Part shown: piece after piece, positions 1 to 5,968 of the stretch
Position numbering within the stretch: the stretch's first letter is position 1
How the letters are laid out: every line of letters begins with the position of its first letter
Assembly: GCA_007127275.1 (NCBI GenBank)
Contig: SKZP01000353.1
Span: 1 to 7,425, forward strand
Direction: 5' to 3'
From: Planctomycetota bacterium
GTDB taxonomy: Bacteria > Planctomycetota > UBA8742 > SKZP01
Length of the DNA stretch: 7,425 bases
Translations under genes and position numbers: made by a program
Notes under the pieces: generated by a model
Database searches by the model: none
What the model was told of the DNA's origin: nothing
What the model saw: the letters and a program-made list of their open reading frames with translations, nothing else

Positions 1-368
1 TCACGGCGGTTGAGCACCCGGCGACCACCATTGTCGGCCACCTCACCGGGCGGCTGCTGTTGCAGCGCGACGGGTATCCGGTCGACACGGAAGCGGTGCT
101 ACAGGCGTGTGCGCGCACCGGCACAGCCATCGAGATCAACGCAAGCCCCTACCGGCTCGACCTCGACTGGCGCTGGGTCAAGCGCGCCCGCGACCTCGGC
201 GTGAAAGTTGCCATCAACCCCGACGCCCACAGCCGCGGCGGCTTTGAAGACGTCCGCTACGGCATTGGCATTGCCCGCAAAGGCTGGCTGCGCAAGGAAG
301 ACGTACTCAACAGCTTGCCGCTACCGGATCTGGAGCACTGGCTCGCGACGCACCGCGTCCCCGTGTGA
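1..368 (+). CDS. polX: DNA polymerase/3'-5' exonuclease PolX, C-terminal PHP domain (5' partial)
   Basis: The first full codon is at position 3 and the frame stays open to TGA at 366-368, giving the last 121 residues; the start lies outside the window. The fragment closely follows the end of bacterial PolX proteins such as Bacillus subtilis PolX. It has GHLTGR (residues 12-17, a histidine typical of a PHP metal site), EINASPYRLDLDW (about 45-57), INPDAHS (about 73-79, the PHP Asp-His metal motif) and GIARKGW near the end. In this family an N-terminal family-X polymerase domain is joined to a PHP domain that supplies Mn-dependent 3'-5' exonuclease or AP-endonuclease activity in gap-filling base excision repair. 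The visible part holds only PHP sequence, so the polymerase half is assumed. A stand-alone PHP hydrolase is possible but less likely given the strong PolX-type ending. The gene is convergent with osmC. Confidence 0.9.
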   Translation, partial: TAVEHPATTIVGHLTGRLLLQRDGYPVDTEAVLQACARTGTAIEINASPYRLDLDWRWVKRARDLGVKVAINPDAHSRGGFEDVRYGIGIARKGWLRKEDVLNSLPLPDLEHWLATHRVPV

Positions 369-416
369 GGGGCCGCCGGCCGTGGATCAGAACGGGTGGT
401 GTTTGGAACGCGCAAC

Positions 417-435
417 AGCCCACGGGCTTCGCCCG
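417..435 (+). repeat. Short hairpin with the AGCCCACGG motif, copy 1
   Basis: AGCCCACGGGC (417-427) is followed by a TTC loop and GCCCG (431-435), so CGGGC pairs with GCCCG. It lies about 50 bases past the polX stop. It looks like a shortened form of the full hairpin at 4187-4208, read on the opposite strand there. No T-tract follows, so it is not a classical intrinsic terminator. Confidence 0.5.
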
Positions 436-461
436 AATGCCGTCAAGTTTTCATTTCTGCG

Positions 462-498
462 GTGAGCGCCGGGCGTGAGCCTCACGCCCGGCACTCGC
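462..498. repeat. Near-perfect 18-bp-arm palindrome between convergent genes
   Basis: GCCGGGCGTGAG (468-479) and CTCACGCCCGGC (481-492) are exact reverse complements around a single base at 480. After one mismatch (467/493), pairing continues outward to 462/498, counting one G-T pair. This would form a very stable GC-rich stem in either transcript or a cruciform in DNA. Its place between polX (+) and osmC (-) suggests a bidirectional 3'-end or transcription-blocking element. No T-tract follows on either strand, so a role as intrinsic terminator is only inferred. Confidence 0.6.
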
Positions 499-682
499 CT
501 AAGGACAGCTCCCCAGCAGAAAGTAACCCATTTGCTGCTGCGCGACCGACTCGCTTCCTTGGGCTCGACTGCCTCCTCGGTGTGACAGGGGCCACGCCTG
601 CGGTGCTCGCCTTCGTCCTCGTTGCGACTCGGCCTGCTCGCAACGCAACTGGGTCACTTTTTTCTGGGAAGCTGTACTAAGG
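498..682. repeat. 185-bp unit bounded by 33-nt imperfect inverted repeats
   Basis: The arm at 498-530 matches the reverse complement of 650-682 at 27 of 33 positions. The best core is AGCTCCCCAGCAGAAAGTAA against AGCTTCCCAGAAAAAAGTGA, followed by CCCA in both. Inside, CCGACTCGC (546-554) can pair with GCGACTCGG (624-632) at 8 of 9 positions, so the whole unit may fold as one long interrupted stem. It fills most of the 369-708 gap, where I see no convincing gene. It may be a non-autonomous mobile or dispersed intergenic repeat, or a structured 3' region shared by the two convergent genes. There is no visible transposase and I did not identify a target-site duplication. Confidence 0.55.
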
Positions 683-686
683 ACTG

Positions 687-699
687 CGACAGCCCACGG
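687..699 (+). repeat. AGCCCACGG motif, copy 2
   Basis: CGACAGCCCACGG here is an exact 13-base reverse-complement match to the bases around 2076-2088. It lies 10 bases beyond the osmC stop, that is, in the osmC 3' untranslated region on the minus strand. No complete hairpin partner is seen beside it. Confidence 0.4.
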
Positions 700-708
700 C
701 GGCGGGGG

Positions 709-1158
709 TTACTTCGACTTGTTGGCTTTGACCTTGCCGCGTACCGACATGGGCACCGCTTGAAGCGCTTGCGAGATCACGCAAGAGCGCTGCGTTTGCT
801 CGAGCGCCTCGTTCAAGTTTTCGTTGTCCATTCCGGGGATGTCGGCGACGACTTCAATCTCGATGTTCTTGATCCGGTGCTTGGTGTCGGCGAGGTCGAG
901 GTGCGTCTTGACGTTGGTGTCGACGCCGCGCACGTCGAAGCCTTGTGTGCTTGCGACATTGGCCAACACCATGGCGAAGCAGGAGGCATGCGAGGCGGCG
1001 AGCAATTCCTCCGGGTTGGTGCCCGCGGCGCCGCCGAGGCGCGAGTCGAGCGAATAGGCGTTGTCGAGCGACTTGTTTGGCGTGTCGATGTTTCCTTCGC
1101 CGCGGGCCATGTCGCCATTCCAGTGAGCGTGTGCGGTGCGGACGACCTCGTTTGTCAT
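709..1158 (-). CDS. osmC: OsmC-type organic hydroperoxide peroxidase
   Basis: The protein has 149 residues, close to the 143 of Escherichia coli OsmC. Its N-terminus has the AHWNGDMARGEG pattern typical of the OsmC subfamily rather than Ohr. TNPEEL (47-52) and SHASCF (56-61) carry the first redox cysteine, Cys60; the second is Cys126 in RSCVISQ. Conserved Arg40 and Glu50 fit the known active site. OsmC is a cytoplasmic homodimer that reduces organic peroxides through the two cysteines, usually recycled by a dihydrolipoyl or similar thiol system. I place the start at the ATG reading from 1158, because homology begins there and GGAAAGGG lies just upstream. The frame is open 30 codons further, but that part is Arg-rich and unlike OsmC. 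The gene is divergent from the PEBP-like gene and convergent with polX. Stress control is usual in the family but is not provable here. Confidence 0.93.
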   Translation of the reverse strand: MTNEVVRTAHAHWNGDMARGEGNIDTPNKSLDNAYSLDSRLGGAAGTNPEELLAASHASCFAMVLANVASTQGFDVRGVDTNVKTHLDLADTKHRIKNIEIEVVADIPGMDNENLNEALEQTQRSCVISQALQAVPMSVRGKVKANKSK

Positions 1159-1304
1159 GTGCGGGACCCTTTCCGTTCGTCGTTGAGGTAGACATGCTGC
1201 GGAACCGACCGCTGCGGACGGACGTTTTGCGTGACGAAACCTGCCCACGCGCGGGAGAAGGAAACCGCCTGCGCGGAAATCGCCGCCGCGTCCATCGGGT
1301 TGTC

Positions 1305-1333
1305 ACTCTAGAATACCAATCGGATAGGTGCAA
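1305..1333 (-). promoter_or_regulatory. Weak sigma-70-like promoter candidate for osmC
   Basis: On the minus strand TTGCAC (1333-1328) and TAGAGT (1310-1305) are 17 bases apart and would give an untranslated leader of roughly 140 bases before osmC. Matches to consensus are modest (3/6 and 4/6). The 283-bp gap between osmC and the PEBP-like gene must hold promoters for both. TAGAAT at 1309-1314 on the plus strand could be a -10 for the other gene but lacks a good -35. Confidence 0.22.
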
Positions 1334-1441
1334 CGCCGCGCCCGGCGGGACACGCGAGCGGGGCGACACCCACCGAGGAGGGGTCGGCGAACGACGCAGG
1401 CAGCGAGGACGCGCACAACCGCAACGAAGGAGGCAGCGGCC

Positions 1442-1945
1442 ATGTCACTTACTCTGTTGAGCCCGGCATTCGAGCACCGGCAATCAATTCCGCGCGAGTT
1501 CACCCCCGAAGGGCACGACCGTTCGCCCCCGTTGTCCTGGCTCGGCCAACCGGAGAACTGCCGGGCCTACGCACTGATCTGCGACGACCCGGACGCACCG
1601 GGCGGCACGTACACACATTGGCTGATCTACGACATCCCGGGCGAGCTCGGCGAGGTGCCGGCGGGGCTGCCCAAGCAGCGCCAACTGGAGGGGCCGCTCG
1701 AGGCGAAGCAGGGCGTCAACGACGCGAACGACATCGGCTGGGCGGGGCCGCATCCGCCGTTGGGCGACGGGGTGCACCGCTACCGTTTCACGTTGTATGC
1801 GTTGGACCGGCCGGTCGGCCTGCGCCCGGGGGCGAACCGCGCAGAGTTGGAGGGGGCAATTCGGCAGCACGTGTTGGAGCAATGCACGTTGATCGGGTTA
1901 TACGAGCGTGAAGCGGGAACCCGTTTCCAACCCGGGCCCGCGTGA
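1442..1945 (+). CDS. YbhB/YbcL family Raf kinase inhibitor-like (PEBP) protein
   Basis: The product has 167 residues, a normal length for bacterial PEBP-like proteins. It shows the family's ligand-pocket motifs: FTPEGHDRSPPLSW (20-33), CDDPDAP (47-53) followed by THWLIYDIP (58-66), and the GVHRYRFTLYAL segment (110-121) containing the GxHR signature. No signal peptide is visible, so a cytoplasmic location is expected, as for E. coli YbhB. The start is well fixed by AAGGAGG at 1427-1433, eight bases before the ATG; the longer open frame upstream is Arg-rich and not PEBP-like. Bacterial members bind small anionic ligands, but their cellular role is poorly known and regulation of a kinase should not be assumed from the name. 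It is divergent from osmC; a shared promoter region is possible. The following gene is in the same direction but 283 bases away, so probably has its own promoter. Confidence 0.92.
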   Translation: MSLTLLSPAFEHRQSIPREFTPEGHDRSPPLSWLGQPENCRAYALICDDPDAPGGTYTHWLIYDIPGELGEVPAGLPKQRQLEGPLEAKQGVNDANDIGWAGPHPPLGDGVHRYRFTLYALDRPVGLRPGANRAELEGAIRQHVLEQCTLIGLYEREAGTRFQPGPA

Positions 1946-1960
1946 GCCGTTGCACTCCGA

Positions 1961-1976
1961 GGCCGCATTCGCGGCC
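1961..1976 (+). other. Small GC hairpin after the PEBP-like gene
   Basis: GGCCGC (1961-1966) and GCGGCC (1971-1976) form a perfect 6-bp stem with an ATTC loop, 16 bases past the stop codon. No T-run follows. It may help end transcription or protect the 3' end, but the evidence is only the fold. Confidence 0.3.
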
Positions 1977-2049
1977 ACCGGGACGGACGGACACCATCGA
2001 CAAGCTATCCCCGTAGACTCGCGAGACATGCTCGCCCGCCTACGCTCCA

Positions 2050-2084
2050 AGCCCACGGTCGTCTACCCCAAACGGCCGTGGGCT
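2050..2084. repeat. Hairpin with the AGCCCACGG motif, copy 3
   Basis: AGCCCACGG (2050-2058) is an exact reverse complement of CCGTGGGCT (2076-2084). Allowing one G-U pair the stem extends to 13 bp (2050-2062 with 2072-2084) around a 9-base loop. It stands about 105 bases after the PEBP-like gene and 145 before the membrane-protein gene. CCAAGCCCACGG at 2047-2058 is shared with the minus strand near 4203-4213. Confidence 0.55.
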
Positions 2085-2104
2085 GTCGCGTTGTATGGCG
2101 CGCG

Positions 2105-2125
2105 AAAAAAAAGCCGCAGCCGGCT
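2105..2125 (-). terminator. Minus-strand intrinsic terminator without an evident gene
   Basis: Read on the minus strand, AGCCG (2125-2121), loop GCTG, CGGCT (2116-2112) is followed at once by seven more T residues (2111-2105). This is a short but classical stem plus U-tract. The flanking genes are both on the plus strand, so no annotated minus-strand transcript would end here. It could end an antisense or small RNA, or be chance; the 5-bp stem is weak. Confidence 0.35.
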
Positions 2126-2228
2126 AAACGAATGCTAGGCTTGAGGCTTCGCACGTCTCCTTTGTTTCCGTTGCCGCCTCCGTGTCCCCTCCTTGCGTTG
2201 TGCGCGGCGAGCCTTCGCTCCACTGACC

Positions 2229-4109
2229 ATGCGAGAACTCAAGCAAACCTGGCGAGATCTGCTTCTTGTGTTTCGCATCGCACTGGATGTGCGCAAGCTG
2301 CTCGTCGGGCTGTTGATGCTGCTGACCACGCTCGTCGTCGGCGCCCTGTTGCTCGGCGTGCTGATGTGGGAGACCGTCGACTACCAGCGCGACCTCGAAC
2401 AGGATCCGAGCCCCGAGGAGATGGCGCGCTTCGCCAATCTGATGCTCGTCGAGCGCGAGTACACCTTCCCCCGGCTGCTGCGCGCGGCGGCGCTCGAGCA
2501 GGATATGGCGGCGCGTTACATGCTCGGGCAAGTGGGCAAGCTGACCGTGGCCGACCTGGGCATGGGGGAGTGGGCCGCCTACTACGAGCCGCGCGGGTTG
2601 ACCACGGGACGAGTGCTGTTGCTGATCGGCGCGGCCTTGCTGCTGTGGCTGCTGCTTGCGCCGCAGTTGGGTTCGCTTTGCCGCATTGCCGCGATGGAGA
2701 TTGCCCGCGACGAGCGGCTCGAGTTGGCGACGGCGAACCGCTTTGCACGCAAGAAGTGGGGCAGTTTGTTTTTTGCCCCGGTGATGCTTTGGGCCTTCGT
2801 TGCGTTGATCTTTCTGCTGATTGCGTTGTGGGGACTCGTTGGCAGCATTCCCTGGGTGGGCCCCATTGTCGCGGTGCTACTGCTGCCGTTCGTGCTCTTC
2901 GGCGGCTTCTTGATGGTGCTTGCGCTGCTTGGCTTCGTCGCGCCGGCGGTGACCTGGCTTGCGGTGCTCTCCGCCGCGGTGGCGCTGATCCTCTGGTTGC
3001 TCGGGGCGACGACGGCCGAGGGGGCGGCGCTGACCACGGTGGCGGTGATGCTTTCCACCGGTGGCGTGCTTGCACTTGTGATGATGATCGTCGTGCTCGG
3101 CGGCTCGCCACTGATTGCGCCGGCACTCGCCACCGAGGGAACCGACAGCTTTGACTCCCTCTCCCGTGCCTACAACTACTTCTTCAGCCGCTTCTGGCAT
3201 TTCGTCGGCTACACGGTCGTCGGCACGGTCTTCGGCATCCTTTGCGTCGCTTTCGTCTGGGCGTTCACCACGCTGATTCTCGCGCTGGCGTTCTTACCGG
3301 CGCAATGGGCGTGGGGGGAGCCGGTGCAGCGCTTCCTCTGGGCGCTAACCTTCCAAACGCCGGAGCTTTACCTGATACTTTCGCTCGGCGCGGAGGTGCC
3401 GCGGGAAGGGGGGTTTGCGGCTATCTGGGAGGCGGACGGCTTCTCCATGTGGCTGTTCGCGCTGCTCGGCTTGATGATGGTCGCGGTGGTCGTCGGGTTC
3501 GCGCTCGCCTTTGCGGTTGCCTACACGACGACGATGTGGACCATGATTTACTTCCTGCTGCGCCACGGGGTCGACGGCACCGACGCCCAGGAAATCTTCG
3601 TCGAGGAGGAACTCGACCACTGGCTCGCGCCGCCGGCCGAGGTGGAGAAACGCCTCGGTGAGACCGCGACGGCCCACGCAACTCCGGCAAGCCCCGAGCA
3701 AGAACCGCAGCCGTCCTCGTCGGCAGAAGCGCCTCAGGCCGCCGCGTCCGAGTCGACAGCGACGGCCGCAAGCGCAGACGAGAAGGCGAACGGGAATCAC
3801 CCGCCGGACAACAAGGCTGAGAAGCAGCCGAACGAGGCCCCCGAGGAGGAAAAGCCAGCAACCGGCTCGAACCTCGAAGAAGAGCCGAGACGCAAGGACA
3901 ACGGAGAAGAAGCGCCAGGCGGCGCAACGTCCTCTGCCCGTGCGACTCCCGCGAAACCGTCACCAACCGAAAGTGACGCTGCCGCCAAGATTCACAACGT
4001 GGAAGTGAAACTCGACAAGAAGAACGAAGTCAAGAAGCGAAGCAGCAACAACAAGAACAAGGCGTCGGACAAAGGCGGCAAGAAGCGCGACAACAAGAAA
4101 CGGAAGTAA
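2229..4109 (+). CDS. Polytopic membrane protein with long disordered, Lys-rich C-terminal tail
   Basis: The function is unknown. The 626-residue product has hydrophobic segments at about 24-46, 127-145, 178-203, 209-236, 238-260, 267-291, 324-355 and 405-433, so seven or eight membrane spans. There is a soluble loop at 47-125 and a basic, polar loop at 150-177 (CRIAAMEIARDERLELA). The conserved-looking stretches are EGTDSFDSLSRAYNYFFSRFW (303-323) and YFLLRHGVDGTDAQEIFVEE (441-460); these resemble hypothetical membrane proteins of Planctomycetota as I recall them, not checked. From about 470 to the end the chain is low-complexity, rich in Ala, Glu, Pro, Ser, Asn and Lys, and it finishes in a strongly basic segment (591-626). 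No catalytic motif was recognised. I chose the ATG at 2229 because it begins a typical amphipathic N-terminus; an upstream in-frame TTG at 2193 is possible. No strong Shine-Dalgarno sequence is visible. The gene converges on kynureninase. Confidence 0.85.
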   Translation: MRELKQTWRDLLLVFRIALDVRKLLVGLLMLLTTLVVGALLLGVLMWETVDYQRDLEQDPSPEEMARFANLMLVEREYTFPRLLRAAALEQDMAARYMLGQVGKLTVADLGMGEWAAYYEPRGLTTGRVLLLIGAALLLWLLLAPQLGSLCRIAAMEIARDERLELATANRFARKKWGSLFFAPVMLWAFVALIFLLIALWGLVGSIPWVGPIVAVLLLPFVLFGGFLMVLALLGFVAPAVTWLAVLSAAVALILWLLGATTAEGAALTTVAVMLSTGGVLALVMMIVVLGGSPLIAPALATEGTDSFDSLSRAYNYFFSRFWHFVGYTVVGTVFGILCVAFVWAFTTLILALAFLPAQWAWGEPVQRFLWALTFQTPELYLILSLGAEVPREGGFAAIWEADGFSMWLFALLGLMMVAVVVGFALAFAVAYTTTMWTMIYFLLRHGVDGTDAQEIFVEEELDHWLAPPAEVEKRLGETATAHATPASPEQEPQPSSSAEAPQAAASESTATAASADEKANGNHPPDNKAEKQPNEAPEEEKPATGSNLEEEPRRKDNGEEAPGGATSSARATPAKPSPTESDAAAKIHNVEVKLDKKNEVKKRSSNNKNKASDKGGKKRDNKKRK

Positions 4110-4126
4110 CGGCACGGATCGTTCGC

Positions 4127-4154
4127 TTGCCGCGCCTCGGAGGCGCTGCCGCAA
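4127..4154 (+). other. GC hairpin after the membrane-protein gene
   Basis: GCGCCTC (4132-4138) and GAGGCGC (4140-4146) are exact complements around one base, and TTGC (4127-4130) can pair with GCAA (4151-4154) beyond a small internal loop. It begins 18 bases after the stop codon. There is no T-tract, so the terminator role is inferred from place and fold only. Confidence 0.35.
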
Positions 4155-4178
4155 AGGCGGAAGTTCGCGCATTCGCAT

Positions 4179-4208
4179 AAAACTCACCCACGGGCCGCAG
4201 CCCGTGGG
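4179..4208 (-). terminator. AGCCCACGG-family hairpin with T-tract, likely kynU terminator (copy 4)
   Basis: CCCACGGGC (4187-4195) and GCCCGTGGG (4200-4208) form a perfect 9-bp stem with a 4-base loop. On the minus strand it lies about 24 bases past the kynureninase stop and is followed by TGAG and then TTTT (4182-4179), which fits a modest intrinsic terminator. On the plus strand it could also act at the end of the membrane-protein message, though without a T-run. Read on the minus strand it is the fullest copy of the motif found at 417, 687 and 2050. Confidence 0.5.
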
Positions 4209-4232
4209 CTTGGTAGAGGTACGAATCCGAGT

Positions 4233-5558
4233 CTAACCGCCGTTGGTCAGCGTTTGCGCGAGCACCCAGACGTCGTGGAAGCTGTTGTAGAGCGGCACCG
4301 GGGCGACGCGCAGCACATTTGGCGGGCGGAAGTCGGAGATGATGCCCGCCTCCTTGAGGCGCTGGCGGCGCTCCTCCGCTTGGGTGTGTACGAGCAGCGA
4401 AAGCTGGCAGCCGCGTTGCGCGGGCTCGCGTGGCGTGACAATCTCAACCGGCGGGGCGTGGCCGTGTGCGGCCCCTTTGCGGCAATGCTCCTCGAGCAGG
4501 TACTCGAGGAAGCCGGTCAGTTTGAGCGACTTCTCGCGCAGCGTCTCCACGCCCACCTCGGCGAACATGCCGTAGCTGACCCGCAAGGGCGCAAGGGAGA
4601 GAATGGGCGGGTTGCTAAGCTGCCAGGCATCCGCGCGCGGCACGGGGAGGAAGCGCTCGTTGAGGTGCATGTTGAAGCGCATCTCGGGGTCGGTCCCCCA
4701 CCAGCCGCCGAAGCGTTTGAGCGAACGGTTCGTCGCCTGGCGCTCGTGTACGAAGGCACCGGCAATGGCCCCCGGGCCGCCGTTGAGATACTTGTAGGAG
4801 CACCAGCAGGCGAAGTCGACGTCCCACTCGTGGAGCTTCAGCGGCACGTTGCCCGCGGCGTGGGCAAGGTCGAAGCCGACGGTGATGCCGTGCTCGTGCG
4901 CCTTCTGCGTGATCCCCGGCATGTCGTAGAGTTGGCCCGTGTAGTAGTTCACCCCGCCGAGCAACACGAGGGCGAGCGAGTCGCGGTGTTCTTCAATGGC
5001 CGCAATGACGTTCTCGGGGCGCACGGTGTGCTCTCCCTCGCGCGGCTTGACTACCACCATCCCCTCGTCGGGGTCGTGGCCGTGAAACGTCAGTTGCGTC
5101 TGTACCGCGTACGTATCCGAGGGAAACGCCGGCCACTCCATCAGTACCTTGTAGCGCTCGCGACTCGGCCGGTAGAAGCTGACCAGCAAGAGGTGCAGAT
5201 TCACCGTCAGCGAGTTCATCAGCACGACTTCCTCGGGCTTCGCACCGACGATCGCCGCGGCCGGCTCGCGAAACGGCTCGTGATACGAGTACCACGGGTG
5301 GCGCCCATGGAAGTGCCCCTCGACGGCAAGGCGCTGCCAGTCCTCGAGTTCGACCTCGACGGCCTCGGCGGCTCCCTTGGGCTGCAAGCCGAGGCTGTTG
5401 CCGGTGAAGTAGTGCACGGGGGCGCCGTCGCTGCGCGTCGGTATGTGAAACTGTGCGCGGTAGTGGCGCAACGGGTCGCGCTCGTCGAGTTGTTTCGCGA
5501 ACGCTTCGCTGGGTTCGAATACCATCATGTCGCGGCTGCCGTTCGGTTGGGCGGTCAT
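4233..5558 (-). CDS. kynU: Kynureninase (L-kynurenine hydrolase)
   Basis: This PLP enzyme cleaves L-kynurenine or 3-hydroxykynurenine to anthranilate or 3-hydroxyanthranilate plus alanine in the cytoplasm. The 441-residue product aligns along its length with human kynureninase as I recall it: GNSLGLQPK (53-61), LMNSLTVNLHLL (113-124), FPSD (145-148), KPREGE (171-176), GFDLAHAAGNV (228-238), CWCSYKYLN (251-259) and RVAPVPLYNSFHDV (417-430). Lys256 in SYKYLN is the expected Schiff-base lysine and Asp230 the residue facing the PLP ring nitrogen, so the enzyme should be active. The ATG reading from 5558 has GAGGG about five bases upstream; Met11 or Met12 would also be possible starts since homology begins later. 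No other kynurenine-pathway gene is in the window. It converges on the membrane-protein gene and is divergent from pntA. Confidence 0.95.
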   Translation of the reverse strand: MTAQPNGSRDMMVFEPSEAFAKQLDERDPLRHYRAQFHIPTRSDGAPVHYFTGNSLGLQPKGAAEAVEVELEDWQRLAVEGHFHGRHPWYSYHEPFREPAAAIVGAKPEEVVLMNSLTVNLHLLLVSFYRPSRERYKVLMEWPAFPSDTYAVQTQLTFHGHDPDEGMVVVKPREGEHTVRPENVIAAIEEHRDSLALVLLGGVNYYTGQLYDMPGITQKAHEHGITVGFDLAHAAGNVPLKLHEWDVDFACWCSYKYLNGGPGAIAGAFVHERQATNRSLKRFGGWWGTDPEMRFNMHLNERFLPVPRADAWQLSNPPILSLAPLRVSYGMFAEVGVETLREKSLKLTGFLEYLLEEHCRKGAAHGHAPPVEIVTPREPAQRGCQLSLLVHTQAEERRQRLKEAGIISDFRPPNVLRVAPVPLYNSFHDVWVLAQTLTNGG

Positions 5559-5781
5559 GTTCCCTCGGCTCCGTGCTCAATGTCCCCCCGCTGTGGAACC
5601 ATCATGGCGCCCCACCCGCGAGATGCAACCCGCAACCCCGCCGGGAAACGCTGGGAAAGCGGGAATACGCTGAGTTCTGTAGTGGTCGCGTAGCTGGCAT
5701 GAGCGCGACCGAAACGTTCGACCCTTGAGCCGCATGGCCGGATCCGTCACTGCCTTGGGCGAGACCGTGGCCGCGACCCGT

Positions 5782-5794
5782 CGTGGTCACCACG
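5782..5794. promoter_or_regulatory. Palindrome CGTGGTCACCACG, possible operator
   Basis: Perfect 6-bp arms flank a central C. It lies inside the 5703-5899 unit, in a divergent gene gap where dimeric regulators often bind. CCGTGG (5766-5771) can also pair with CCACGG (5790-5795). No regulator gene is nearby to support the call. Confidence 0.25.
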
Positions 5795-5853
5795 GCATTG
5801 ACTTGTAAGCCCCCCCGGTTCCGGGAACTGCGAGAGGCAACGTGCCCCGCTCG

Positions 5854-5865
5854 CGCCACGTGGCG
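5854..5865. promoter_or_regulatory. Perfect 12-bp palindrome CGCCACGTGGCG
   Basis: This is an exact self-complementary site with a CACGTG core, just inside the right arm of the 5703-5899 unit. It could be a regulator site or simply part of the local fold. In GC-rich DNA such palindromes also arise by chance. Confidence 0.22.
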
Positions 5866-5917
5866 TCGCGGCGCACCGAGTCGGACGTTTCGGTCGCGCA
5901 TCCAGGAGGCCGTCACC

Positions 5918-5959
5918 ATGGAATCAATGAAGCCCGTCCAATCTACAATCTCTCTGTAA
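5918..5959 (+). CDS. Possible 13-residue leader or small ORF
   Basis: ATG at 5918 opens a 13-codon frame (MESMKPVQSTISL) ending in TAA. The reason to note it is the perfect AGGAGG at 5904-5909, eight bases before the ATG, which is better placed than the ribosome site of pntA itself. The peptide has no run of one amino acid that would mark a classical attenuator. It starts right after the inverted repeat at 5880-5899 and just before the branched fold at 5969. It lies upstream of the best pntA promoter, so it would need its own transcript. Chance cannot be excluded. Confidence 0.25.
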   Translation: MESMKPVQSTISL

Positions 5960-5968
5960 CGTACAAAA

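Larger units (their letters stand above)
5703..5899. repeat. 197-bp unit bounded by 20-nt inverted repeats
   Basis: GCGCGACCGAAACGTTCGAC (5703-5722) matches the reverse complement of 5880-5899 at 19 of 20 positions; in RNA the one difference is a G-U pair, so all 20 could pair. A further inner match, GAGCCGC (5727-5733) with GCGGCGC (5868-5874), adds 6 of 7 pairs after a one-base offset. GCAT occurs at both outer edges (5697-5700 and 5898-5901), partly inside the right arm, so a target duplication is only a weak possibility. It may be a small non-autonomous element or a regulatory stem. Confidence 0.5.

Noticed and set aside
498..682. Group II intron or IS element
   Set aside because: The arms look like terminal repeats, but there is no transposase or reverse transcriptase and no domain V-like hairpin was recognised, so only a neutral repeat call is made.
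622..1191. Long plus-strand open frame opposite osmC
   Set aside because: It is the antisense shadow of osmC; the minus-strand frame has clear OsmC motifs and this one has none.
1961..2125. CRISPR-like or tandem repeats from the recurring CCCACGG units
   Set aside because: Copies are scattered over 3.8 kb in different orientations with no regular spacing, so this is not an array.
2078..3154. 358-codon plus-strand open frame overlapping the membrane-protein gene
   Set aside because: It is an out-of-frame Arg/Ala-rich shadow; the hydrophobic pattern and codon use support the other frame.
3660..4109. Frameshift or separate gene for the charged tail of the membrane protein
   Set aside because: The frame runs on without a stop or a clear new start, and the low-complexity composition is consistent with a disordered tail of the same protein.
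4254..5693. 479-codon plus-strand open frame opposite kynureninase
   Set aside because: It mirrors kynU, a common effect in GC-rich genes. Its product has no recognisable fold, while the minus frame is an unmistakable kynureninase.
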